Below, piece by piece: positions 1 through 6,511 of a stretch of 7,807 nucleotides of DNA. A program made the translations under genes and the position numbers. The stretch's first letter is position 1. Each line of letters starts with the position of its first letter. The notes below the pieces were generated by a model. It had not been told where the DNA came from and searched no databases. It saw only the letters and a program-made list of their open reading frames with translations. The stretch is from Candidatus Sabulitectum sp. (GTDB lineage: Bacteria; Fermentibacterota; Fermentibacteria; Fermentibacterales; Fermentibacteraceae), in NCBI GenBank assembly GCA_023145935.1, contig JAGLDB010000081.1:1-7807 (forward strand), read 5' to 3'.

Positions 1-1577
1 GTGACGCGCTCCATGCGCTTCCCGCGACTGATTTCGCTGTGAGCAGGGGCGGTGTAAATGCTGTGCGGACAAGCCAGTATAAAGCCCCGCCCGATGGAAT
101 TGTAAGAATTATTGTAGATGTGAACGGTGAGTTGATGAATTACAGCACCTCTCTTCAAGAGAGTAACAGGCTTGTTCTCATGCTCAGTACTGATCCGTCC
201 GGCACTCCCTTTACATCGTGGTCGGCTTCTTCCCAGGAAGTGCCCCAGGTGGTCACCGGCGGAAGTGTGCCTGCTTTGTCAAATCCTGAAGGTCTGAATC
301 GTACCGGTTACGCCGGCGGCTCAGCATCTGTTACCCAGGGCATCCAGGTCTCCGAACCAAACAGGTTTGTTGATGACGGATTCCCGGTGGAGTGGACAGG
401 GTCAGGCGGCAGACGGATCACAATTGATGTTGTTGACGCAGAGATCAGAACAGTTATGCGTTCAATTGCAGATGTAAGCGGTATGAACATCATCATTCCT
501 GAAACATATCAGGGCACTGTAACAGCAAGGCTCCGTAATCTGGGATGGCGTGACGCGCTTCAGGCGATCCTTGATTCTCAGGACCTTATGGCTACAATGT
601 CAGGAAACAATACCATCCGTATAATGAAGCGTGATGCTTTTTATAATGAGATCAATCAGATGGCTGTGAGTGAGGCAGAGAGAGAGAATCTTCAGGATCT
701 GCACACAGAGGTATTCGTTATCAGATATGCCCAGGCAGAAGATATTCAGAATGCAACTCAATCGGTTCTTTCTGAAAGAGGTCAGATATCTATAGACTCC
801 AGAACAAACTCGCTTATAGTTTCAGACATCCCCAGAAAGCTCAATGAGATAGGAAGGCTTCTTCCAATTCTGGACAGCCCAACTGCGCAGGTCATGATAG
901 AGGCCAAGCTTGTGGAGATCGATGCAACTGCCTCCAGGGAGTTCGGTATAGACTGGAGCCTGGGAAACCTTGGCAGGGGTGATGTCATAACTCATGCAGG
1001 TATGGAGACAAATCTTGGTGTTGGTGCTCCAACAGGTTCAGTTCAGTTTGGTCATCTTACGAATCTTCTGGACATAAACGCCACCATCAGTTACCTTGAG
1101 CAGCAGAACAGAGCTCACATTCTTTCTGAGCCAAGGATCGCCATCTGCGACAACATGACCGGTATGGTCATGAGCGGAAAACAGATTCCTTTGACTCTGC
1201 AGGATTCTGACGGCAACACATATGTTCAGCTTTACGATGTAGGAGTAAGTCTTACAGTTACTCCTCATATAAACGCTGACAACAATGTAACTCTTGAGCT
1301 GAACCCTGTGGTGAGTGATCTGTCTGCAGAGGCAACTGCTTCTGATCAGCCTATTTTCCTTACTCAGGAGGCTCAGACAACACTTATGATCGATGATGGT
1401 GCCACAGCCGTTATCGGTGGTATTATGAGAAGCAAGACCACTGAGCTGGAAAGAAAAATTCCAATTCTCGGGTATATCCCTCTTCTGGGAGACTGGCTTT
1501 TCACTTACTCAGCTACCAATGAAGAAACCAGTGAGCTGGTTATCTTCGTGACACCACACATTATCCGACCATACTAG
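1..1577 (+). CDS. pilQ: Type IV pilus secretin PilQ (5' end cut by window edge)
   Basis: This is the outer-membrane secretin through which the type IV pilus is extruded and retracted. The frame is open from base 3 to the TAG at 1575-1577, so the gene begins before the window and the GTG at 39 is an internal valine, not a start. Domains seen in order: the end of an AMIN domain (to about nt 188, with PPDGIVRIIVDV), a Gly/Ser/Thr-rich linker (about 189-410), an STN-type domain (about 411-629), a secretin N-domain (about 702-884, with TEVFVIRYAQAEDI), and the secretin beta-barrel domain (about 1095-1571). The barrel carries SEPRIAICDN, DDGATAVIGGI and the C-terminal signature KIPILGYIPLLGDWLF, then ELVIFVTPHII. 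The AMIN plus STN arrangement fits PilQ better than GspD of type II secretion. Any signal peptide and pilMNOP neighbours would lie upstream, out of view. rsmD follows after 9 nt. Confidence 0.93.
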   Translation, partial: DALHALPATDFAVSRGGVNAVRTSQYKAPPDGIVRIIVDVNGELMNYSTSLQESNRLVLMLSTDPSGTPFTSWSASSQEVPQVVTGGSVPALSNPEGLNRTGYAGGSASVTQGIQVSEPNRFVDDGFPVEWTGSGGRRITIDVVDAEIRTVMRSIADVSGMNIIIPETYQGTVTARLRNLGWRDALQAILDSQDLMATMSGNNTIRIMKRDAFYNEINQMAVSEAERENLQDLHTEVFVIRYAQAEDIQNATQSVLSERGQISIDSRTNSLIVSDIPRKLNEIGRLLPILDSPTAQVMIEAKLVEIDATASREFGIDWSLGNLGRGDVITHAGMETNLGVGAPTGSVQFGHLTNLLDINATISYLEQQNRAHILSEPRIAICDNMTGMVMSGKQIPLTLQDSDGNTYVQLYDVGVSLTVTPHINADNNVTLELNPVVSDLSAEATASDQPIFLTQEAQTTLMIDDGATAVIGGIMRSKTTELERKIPILGYIPLLGDWLFTYSATNEETSELVIFVTPHIIRPY

Positions 1578-1586
1578 GGAAGGATA

Positions 1587-2111
1587 TTGCTTAGAATCGG
1601 GCGGGGAATCTGGCGTGGCCAGGTTCTCCGCCCTGATCTAAAGGGAGTCAGGCCCACCTCGTCCAGGGTTCGTGAAGCGCTTATGAGTATTATCTCAGAA
1701 AGATTACCCGGCGCAGTGGTTTGGGATCTTTTCAGCGGCAGTGGAGCGTTCGGTGTTGAATGTGTCAGTTGCGGAGCTGAAAAAGCAATATTTATGGATA
1801 GTTCACCGGTGAATCTGAACCGTATCTCAAAGTTTTTTAAAGAGAAAGATTCAATTAGCAGATGTATCACTGTCAGGGGAAGGCTGCCTGAGGAATTCGG
1901 TAGACTGGTGCCACCGGTTGACATTGTATTTATGGACCCACCTTACAGGGAATCTTATATATATTCATGGATACTTGAATTCCCATGGGATTCAGTTGTT
2001 CGGAATGGTGGTGTTGTCATAGTAGAATCCGGTGCGCGTAATTTTGATTCACCGTGGCAGAAGAGGAAGTACGGCGATACACATATACACATGCTGGAAG
2101 TGAAAAAGTGA
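1587..2111 (+). CDS. rsmD: 16S rRNA (guanine(966)-N(2))-methyltransferase RsmD
   Basis: This 174-residue cytoplasmic SAM-dependent enzyme methylates N2 of a guanine (G966 in E. coli numbering) in the 16S rRNA of the small ribosomal subunit. The N-terminus MLRIGRGIWRGQVL followed by RPTSSRVREAL is the family's RNA-binding start. SAM motif I is DLFSGSGAFG (residues 47-56), an acidic residue ends beta-2 (D71), and the catalytic motif IV is DPPY at 117-120. The tail KRKYGDTHIHML is also typical. Length is slightly short for the family (about 180-200 aa). The start is TTG: an in-frame stop (the pilQ TAG) lies three codons upstream, no other plausible start lies between, and AGGGAAGGA (1576-1584) is a strong SD. 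The stop overlaps the coaD start by 4 nt (GTGA). The rsmD-coaD pairing is common in bacteria, which supports both calls. Confidence 0.93.
   Translation: MLRIGRGIWRGQVLRPDLKGVRPTSSRVREALMSIISERLPGAVVWDLFSGSGAFGVECVSCGAEKAIFMDSSPVNLNRISKFFKEKDSISRCITVRGRLPEEFGRLVPPVDIVFMDPPYRESYIYSWILEFPWDSVVRNGGVVIVESGARNFDSPWQKRKYGDTHIHMLEVKK
2096..2100 (+). promoter_or_regulatory. SD site that fixes the coaD start
   Basis: GGAAG lies 7 nt before the GTG at 2108. It supports that codon, rather than the in-frame GTG at 2054, as the coaD start. It sits inside the last codons of rsmD, so translation of the two genes is probably coupled. Confidence 0.7.
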
Positions 2112-2596
2112 AAGTTGTTTACCCTGGAACTTTTGATCCTGTAACTGCAGGGCATCTGGATATCATCAGGAGAACTGCAGGTATATTTGGAGAGCTTGAG
2201 ATAGCAGTGGTTAGCAGCAGTTCAAAAGCGATGATTTTTGACACGGAAACGCGAGTGGATCTAATGAGAAAAGCAGTTGATGAAGAGAATATTGAAGGAA
2301 GAATTTCGGTGACTGCTTTCGATGGATTGCTTATAGACTACATGGAAAAAAATGGTTTTAAGATATTCATTAGAGGGCTGCGGGCAAATTCAGATTTCGA
2401 GTATGAGTTTCAGATGCAGCTTATGAACAGACGGCTTGCTCCGGAAATAACGGGAATCTACATGATGCCCTCGGAGCACAATATGTACCTTTCTTCAACA
2501 GTGGTTAAGGAGGTTGCCAGATTTGGCGGAAGTTTGGCGACACTTGTTTCTTCATCTGTTGAAGAAGCTTTAAAGCATTACTACCGGAGGAACTGA
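2108..2596 (+). CDS. coaD: Pantetheine-phosphate adenylyltransferase (PPAT, CoaD)
   Basis: PPAT transfers AMP from ATP to 4'-phosphopantetheine, giving dephospho-CoA and pyrophosphate, the penultimate step of coenzyme A synthesis in the cytoplasm. The protein begins MKVVYPGTFDPVTAGHLDII, which holds the nucleotidyltransferase TxGH signature (T13-H16). Further family motifs are RGLR (89-92) followed by DFEYE (96-100), MPSE (120-123) and the SST-VVKE segment (129-135) that corresponds to ISSSLVKE in E. coli. With the GTG at 2108 the product is 162 aa, the usual CoaD length; the open frame extends to a GTG at 2054, but that would add 18 residues before the universally N-terminal first beta strand. 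The start overlaps the rsmD stop as GTGA. The TGA stop shares one base with the next gene's ATG. Confidence 0.95.
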   Translation: MKVVYPGTFDPVTAGHLDIIRRTAGIFGELEIAVVSSSSKAMIFDTETRVDLMRKAVDEENIEGRISVTAFDGLLIDYMEKNGFKIFIRGLRANSDFEYEFQMQLMNRRLAPEITGIYMMPSEHNMYLSSTVVKEVARFGGSLATLVSSSVEEALKHYYRRN

Positions 2597-3765
2597 TGCA
2601 CTACGCAAAGAACGCCTCGTCACTTGAAGGATCAGCTACACTGCTCTATACAGCAAGGGCCGCTTCAATGAAAGCTGCCGGGGCTGACATAATTTCTCTT
2701 ACAGCAGGGCAGCCTGATTTTAAAACACCCCATGCAGCCATTCAGGCTGCAAAAGACGCAATGGATCAGGGTAAAACACTCTACACGCCCAGTATGGGCA
2801 TAGTAGAGCTGAGACAGGCAGTAGCACACAGGTGGAGCGGAGTGCACAAACAGGAATTCAGAGTTGAGAATGCAATGGTGTCCTGCGGAGCTAAACACAG
2901 CATTGCCAATATGCTGGAAGTCGTAGTCTCCCCTGGCGATAAGGTTCTTCTTCCTAAACCGTACTGGGTCAGTTATCCTCAGATGGTACGCCGTCTTGGG
3001 GGGGTATCAGTGTATCCTGACAGCGGTGAGATGCTCATAACCGGGGATGACATACGCAAAGCACATGCTTCGGGTGTTAAGGGAATGATCTTCAACTCAC
3101 CCTGCAATCCGTCCGGACTGGTTAACACAACCAGAATGATAGCTGATGTGGCGGCTGCGGTGAGAGAAACAGGCATTTGGGTTATCTCAGATGATATTTA
3201 TGAGGATTTGTACTACGGACACGGCAGGGTTCCTCATATTCTCAACGCAGACCCCGGTCTTCGGGATCAGGTTGCCCTTATTACAGGGGTATCAAAGACA
3301 TATGCCATGACTGGCTGGCGCATTGGATTTGCAATAGCTAATCCTGACTGGATCAGGATAGCAGGTAGAATACAGGCCCACTCCACGTCAAATCCATGTT
3401 CAATATCCCAGTATGCAGCACTGGCAGTGGTGAAAGGTGAGGCTGAAGCTGAAAGAGCAAAGATGTACGATGCTTTTAAAAGAAGACGCGATCTTATCTG
3501 CGGTCTTCTTGAGAAAGTGCCTGGGATTGAGTTCCAGAGGCCTCAGGGTGCATTTTATGTGTATCCTCGGATAGTGACAGACAAACCGATCAACACAGAA
3601 GAATTTTGTATTGCCCTTCTTGAAAAAGGAGGCCTGGGAACGATACCCGGAAGTGCATTTGGTAACGAAGGCTATATAAGGCTTTCTTTTGCAGCCTCGG
3701 ATGATGATATTGCTGAGGCAGTGAAGAGGTTGAAAAGATTTTTAGAACGGGGTGATTTCGAATGA
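2596..3765 (+). CDS. Class I pyridoxal-phosphate aminotransferase, aspartate aminotransferase type
   Basis: This 389-residue cytoplasmic PLP enzyme probably exchanges amino groups between aspartate and 2-oxoglutarate. Visible fold-type I motifs are LTAGQPDF (35-42), YTPSMG (63-68), NPSG (171-174), SDDIYED (198-204), the PLP-binding lysine K234 in GVSKTYAMTGWRIG, and R362 in YIRLSFA, which binds the substrate alpha-carboxylate. The SKTYAMTGWRIG form is that of the subgroup containing Thermus and rhizobial aspartate aminotransferases, some of which also use prephenate. Position 200 is Asp where many relatives have Glu (SDEIY). SD GGAGG (2586-2590) lies 5 nt before the ATG, and the ATG overlaps the coaD stop by one base (TGATG). 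Substrate cannot be fixed from sequence alone; alanine or aromatic aminotransferase activity remains possible, so no gene symbol is given. Confidence 0.9.
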   Translation: MHYAKNASSLEGSATLLYTARAASMKAAGADIISLTAGQPDFKTPHAAIQAAKDAMDQGKTLYTPSMGIVELRQAVAHRWSGVHKQEFRVENAMVSCGAKHSIANMLEVVVSPGDKVLLPKPYWVSYPQMVRRLGGVSVYPDSGEMLITGDDIRKAHASGVKGMIFNSPCNPSGLVNTTRMIADVAAAVRETGIWVISDDIYEDLYYGHGRVPHILNADPGLRDQVALITGVSKTYAMTGWRIGFAIANPDWIRIAGRIQAHSTSNPCSISQYAALAVVKGEAEAERAKMYDAFKRRRDLICGLLEKVPGIEFQRPQGAFYVYPRIVTDKPINTEEFCIALLEKGGLGTIPGSAFGNEGYIRLSFAASDDDIAEAVKRLKRFLERGDFE

Positions 3766-4172
3766 TAGTAACCTGCCCTAATTGTGGTAAGAAGTACCAG
3801 ATAGCAGAAGAGAAACTTGCAGGGAAGTCCAGAAGGTTGCGCTGTAAGAAATGCCGTGAGGTATTCATCATACATCCGCCCAAAGAAGAGCCGGTTTCAA
3901 AGCTATCCGCAATTGATGAACGAGCTGCAAGGTTCGCAAGAGTACTCGCATCTGACATGCTTATTTACAATAAAGATGCTGTGGAAGAGGCTCGTGAAGC
4001 CGGTGACTTGTCGGAGACCATGGCAGGAGAGATCGAGCGTTCCTGGCAGCTGTGGAAAAGCAGATTTCCCGAGGCTGCAGGCAGCGAAGAAGGAATTGAT
4101 GTCTTTCGCAGTTCTCTGAAGGATATTCTTGCAGGAGGAGATACCCAGTTTGACGGTTGGTCGCCGGAGTAG
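3762..4172 (+). CDS. MJ0042-type zinc-ribbon protein with a conserved helical C-terminal domain
   Basis: The 136-residue product begins with a zinc ribbon, C5-P-N-C8 and C28-K-K-C31, of the MJ0042 type (start MIVTCPNCGKKYQIAEEKLAG). After a short linker, residues about 50-115 form a probably helical acidic domain with ARFARVLASDMLIYNKDAVEEA and EIERSWQLWKSRF. That pattern recurs at the C-terminus of zinc-ribbon proteins in several phyla, but I know of no assigned function. There is no signal peptide and no membrane segment, so it is probably cytoplasmic. The ATG overlaps the aminotransferase stop (ATGA), with GGTGA 6 nt upstream, so it is the last gene of this operon. Its TAG directly abuts the stop of the convergent isomerase gene. 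Nucleic-acid binding or zinc-dependent regulation is a guess from the ribbon alone. Confidence 0.85.
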   Translation: MIVTCPNCGKKYQIAEEKLAGKSRRLRCKKCREVFIIHPPKEEPVSKLSAIDERAARFARVLASDMLIYNKDAVEEAREAGDLSETMAGEIERSWQLWKSRFPEAAGSEEGIDVFRSSLKDILAGGDTQFDGWSPE

Positions 4173-4739
4173 TCAGCTCTCTGCTATTTCTCTCTTTAGG
4201 CATCTGAATATGATGTGGGTAAGGATCATGTGGACATCTTCGATCTGCTGCATATCCGAAGACGGAACCACTATGGCGTCGGTTGCTGCTTTAAGAGCAT
4301 CTCCTCCATCGAATCCCGAAAGCAGGATTGATACAGCTCCAGCCTTATTCGCAACATGGAAGGCATTTATTACATTGGGGCTCATGCCGCTTCCTGAAAG
4401 ACCTATAACAATATCACCCTGCTCTACAAGGTTCTTCAGCTGTTCGCCAAAAGTGTTTGTGTAGTCTGTATCATTTGCCCATGCTGTTAGAAGGGGTATG
4501 TTTTCAGCAAGGGAGATTGCCTTGAGTCTTGGTTTGCCTTCTGAAATGGTACCTTTGGCCAGGTCACATACAAAGTGTGCACTTGTAGAGCTTCCGCCTC
4601 CATTGCCGAAAACAAAGATCCGGTTACCATTCTTATAGGCCTCAAAAATAACAGAGGCAACTCTTTCCACAACTTCAGGCGGTACCTTAAGAACAAGCTT
4701 GCTTACTTCGTCCAGATACTTCTCAATCCTTGCAACCAT
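4173..4739 (-). CDS. gmhA: SIS-domain sugar-phosphate isomerase, GmhA (phosphoheptose isomerase) type
   Basis: The 188-residue product is a single SIS (sugar isomerase) domain. GmhA converts sedoheptulose 7-phosphate to D-glycero-D-manno-heptose 7-phosphate, the first committed step towards nucleotide-activated heptose for lipopolysaccharide core or other surface glycans. Visible are the phosphate-binding loop FGNGGGSST (44-52), AHFVCDL (54-60), the second SIS loop LSGSGMSPN (114-122), and the C-terminal QIEDVHMILTH (165-175). Aligned by eye with E. coli GmhA, the metal/catalytic set H61-E65-Q172-H180 becomes H55-D59-E167-H175. This is therefore a variant active site and the substrate could differ. 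The start is ATG at 4739, chosen by the SD GGAG; in-frame TTG (4751) and ATG (4745) lie upstream without suitable SD spacing. It overlaps the preceding gene by 17 nt and is the last gene of the minus-strand operon. Confidence 0.8.
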   Translation of the reverse strand: MVARIEKYLDEVSKLVLKVPPEVVERVASVIFEAYKNGNRIFVFGNGGGSSTSAHFVCDLAKGTISEGKPRLKAISLAENIPLLTAWANDTDYTNTFGEQLKNLVEQGDIVIGLSGSGMSPNVINAFHVANKAGAVSILLSGFDGGDALKAATDAIVVPSSDMQQIEDVHMILTHIIFRCLKREIAES

Positions 4740-5559
4740 TATCATCTCCAAGAAGGCTCAGGTACTTATCATACTGAACCGTATTACGGGGTATAACTGC
4801 TCCGGTAATTACTAAACAATTCCTGAGGTTTGAGTTCTCGCCCACTGCAGCACCATCAAGTATAACACAGTTTTCCAGGGTACATCCACTACCTATTTTA
4901 CAGTTGCTTCCCACCCAGAGGGTTCCCCTGATCGTTGCATCATCCGGGATCCGGCTGTTGATAACTGTACCGGTTTCAGGGATGGTCAGGTGCGGCCACG
5001 GAGAGAGTTCTCCGGACAAAATGTAATGACAGGTCAGCAGGTAGTTTTCTCTGCTTATCGGGCGCTCCCAGTTGCCTGGCAGCATGAATGCTGCCGTTCT
5101 GCTGTGATCCAGAGGGTTTGACGGGTTAAAGTTATCTGTGGCAACCCATACAAGACTGGAGAAACAAAGATTTGTCTCAGAGTTCTCCGGTGATGGATTT
5201 AACTCTGTCTTTTCCACAAAGCCATTACCGTCTGTGAGTACTGTGGTGTTTTCCCAGGGTTTTGCAGAGCAGGCGAGAGAAATTCCAATATCTGCTCCCA
5301 GAGTGCGGGTTTTGTCACGAAGGGCAAAGGGCGACTGTCTGGTAATGCAACCGCTGTATGCTGCAAGCCATTCAGAGCCCAGCTCCGGGCTTGCTGTTTC
5401 AAAACTGCATACCTTAACGCCATCAATACCTGCTTCATGGTCAATGTAAATCCCGGTTACACCGGAGTTTTTGAGATGGATGATCAAGTCTTCCAGGGGT
5501 GAGATACCACATATCATCGGGAAGGCAGATTGCTCTCTGCAAAAAATGAAGCAGTTCAT
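4723..5559 (-). CDS. Degenerate sugar-nucleotidyltransferase-like protein with left-handed beta-helix tail
   Basis: The 278-residue product looks like an NDP-sugar pyrophosphorylase relative that has lost its catalytic front. Residues 1-40 align in outline with the first Rossmann unit (FIFC..., then SPLEDLIIHLKNSGVTGIYI). The usual nucleotide-binding loop GxGTRL and the following PK are absent, replaced by CREQSAFPMIC. The middle keeps a family-like stretch, TTVLTDGNGFVEKTE (105-119), where active enzymes have the FVEKP segment. Residues about 206-260 are hexapeptide repeats of a left-handed beta-helix (TLWVGSNCKIGSGCTLENC, then VILDGAAVGENSNLRNC). No transmembrane segment is seen. The ATG overlaps the methyltransferase stop as ATGA, with a weak AAGG 8 nt upstream. 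Known homologues with both parts make or use nucleotide sugars; here a non-catalytic partner or scaffold role is my inference. A diverged active enzyme is the main alternative. Confidence 0.7.
   Translation of the reverse strand: MNCFIFCREQSAFPMICGISPLEDLIIHLKNSGVTGIYIDHEAGIDGVKVCSFETASPELGSEWLAAYSGCITRQSPFALRDKTRTLGADIGISLACSAKPWENTTVLTDGNGFVEKTELNPSPENSETNLCFSSLVWVATDNFNPSNPLDHSRTAAFMLPGNWERPISRENYLLTCHYILSGELSPWPHLTIPETGTVINSRIPDDATIRGTLWVGSNCKIGSGCTLENCVILDGAAVGENSNLRNCLVITGAVIPRNTVQYDKYLSLLGDDNGCKD
4746..4749 (-). promoter_or_regulatory. SD site that fixes the gmhA start
   Basis: GGAG on the minus strand lies 6 nt before the ATG at 4739. It would leave no gap before the ATG at 4745 and would fall inside the frame begun by the TTG at 4751, so 4739 is the best start. 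The site lies within the final codons of the upstream gene, suggesting coupled translation. Confidence 0.65.
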
Positions 5560-6488
5560 TGATCGAACCTTGCGTATCTAATAAGACCATTGCCTTTTCC
5601 GATCATTGCAGCTGCCAGGTAAAGCATCCGTTGAAGACCCACTCTGAAATAGAGGAAACGCGCCCAGCGTTCATAAAAGGGTCCGGTATTTATGGGTACA
5701 GGTTTGATCTTTCTCCTGATTGCACCGTAATTGCCACTCTGTTTCTTAAAAGTGAGGAATCCGCCTTTTTCCATGAAAGCCTCAAGAGTATCCGGTCCGA
5801 AGAAATACAAATGTGCTGGAATTGCATCAGGGGTGATGGTGCAGGGCTTCATTTTCTTCAGGAATGCTTCGGCTCTCTCCTCCCAGTGGGTGAGTTCCCA
5901 GGGGCACTGGACCACAAGAACACCTTCCGGTGAAAGAACCCTGCCTATTTCCTTCAGGGTCTCGAACGGTCTGTGCAGATGTTCAAGAACATCAAGAAGC
6001 AGAACGACGTCAAAAGAGTTACTTTCATATCCGGCATCTTCCAGTTTTCCGCAGAATACATCAAGCCCCAGTTGATCAGTTGCATACTTTGCAGCAAGCT
6101 TGCTTACTTCCAGCCCTTTCACATGCCAGTTTCTGTCTTGCAGATGATTTAGAAGGAAGCCGTGTGCACAGCCAACCTCCAGAAGCCTGCCCCTTCCGCG
6201 GTAAGGCTCGATGTCATCTGCTCTTCTGTTGAACAGTCTGGTGAAGATCTTATTGTATTTTTTGAAGTTGTCCACATAACCACCGTAGCCTACATCTGCA
6301 CTCTCATAGTATTCCCGACTGTACATTTCTTCAAGTGCTGCTTCTACAGGTCTGCAGGACAGGTAGATAAGACCGCAATTTCTGCATCTGGCCACAGGCC
6401 AGCTTCTCTGTACACTTAGAGGCTCAGCTTCGCTCCCGCCGCAAAGCATACAGTTTACACTCTCTCTTGGAAAACCGGACCAGTCCAT
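5556..6488 (-). CDS. Zinc-ribbon class I SAM-dependent methyltransferase
   Basis: The 310-residue product has an N-terminal zinc ribbon (C13-M-L-C16 and C35-R-N-C38) followed by a class I methyltransferase domain of the Methyltransf_23 type. SAM motif I is LLEVGCAHG (102-110), the acidic end of beta-2 is E127 in GLEVS, and DVVLLLDVLEHLHRP (160-174) is the conserved beta-4/helix segment. Relatives methylate small molecules or sugars, often in polysaccharide or lipid gene clusters. The C-terminal 40 residues (RFLYFRVGLQRMLYLAAAMIG) are hydrophobic and basic and may lie on the membrane. The start is ATG at 6488 with SD AGGGAG (6493-6498) 4 nt upstream. An in-frame TTG at 6536 would add 16 unrelated residues and would place the regulatory palindrome inside the gene. 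Target unknown; placement ahead of a sugar-nucleotidyltransferase-like gene and gmhA suggests a sugar or glycan acceptor. Confidence 0.85.
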   Translation of the reverse strand: MDWSGFPRESVNCMLCGGSEAEPLSVQRSWPVARCRNCGLIYLSCRPVEAALEEMYSREYYESADVGYGGYVDNFKKYNKIFTRLFNRRADDIEPYRGRGRLLEVGCAHGFLLNHLQDRNWHVKGLEVSKLAAKYATDQLGLDVFCGKLEDAGYESNSFDVVLLLDVLEHLHRPFETLKEIGRVLSPEGVLVVQCPWELTHWEERAEAFLKKMKPCTITPDAIPAHLYFFGPDTLEAFMEKGGFLTFKKQSGNYGAIRRKIKPVPINTGPFYERWARFLYFRVGLQRMLYLAAAMIGKGNGLIRYARFDQ

Positions 6489-6492
6489 AATA

Positions 6493-6498
6493 CTCCCT
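6493..6498 (-). promoter_or_regulatory. SD site of the methyltransferase gene, abutting an inverted repeat
   Basis: AGGGAG on the minus strand lies 4 nt before the ATG at 6488, which supports that start. It directly touches the inner inverted repeat (6499-6511), so a bound protein or an RNA hairpin there could affect access to it. Confidence 0.65.
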
Positions 6499-6511
6499 GT
6501 CAACCCTTGAC
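6499..6511. promoter_or_regulatory. Inner inverted repeat GTCAA-CCC-TTGAC, putative operator half of a tandem pair
   Basis: A 5-3-5 perfect inverted repeat whose arms are identical to the core of the larger palindrome 18 bp away. It lies between the methyltransferase SD and the outer palindrome. Read together, the two repeats give four alternating half-sites (GTCAA, TTGAC, GTCAA, TTGAC), which fits cooperative binding of two dimers of a helix-turn-helix regulator. The regulator is not identified. Confidence 0.5.

Noticed and set aside
39..41. GTG as a start codon for the secretin gene
   Set aside because: The frame is open upstream to the window edge and the sequence there continues into the AMIN domain, so this is an internal valine of a truncated gene.
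2054..2107. Longer coaD beginning at an upstream GTG
   Set aside because: It would add 18 residues before the first beta strand, which is at the very N-terminus in CoaD proteins, and it lacks an SD as good as GGAAG before the GTG at 2108.
4129..4464. Strong SD-like AGGAGG (4133-4138) and a plus-strand open frame running into the isomerase gene
   Set aside because: No ATG or GTG follows at normal spacing (the nearest candidate is a TTG 11 nt later), and the frame is antisense to the SIS-domain gene with no recognisable product.
5731..6232. Plus-strand open frames opposite the methyltransferase gene
   Set aside because: They are antisense to a gene with clear zinc-ribbon and SAM motifs and give Ser/Arg/Pro-rich, unconserved-looking translations.
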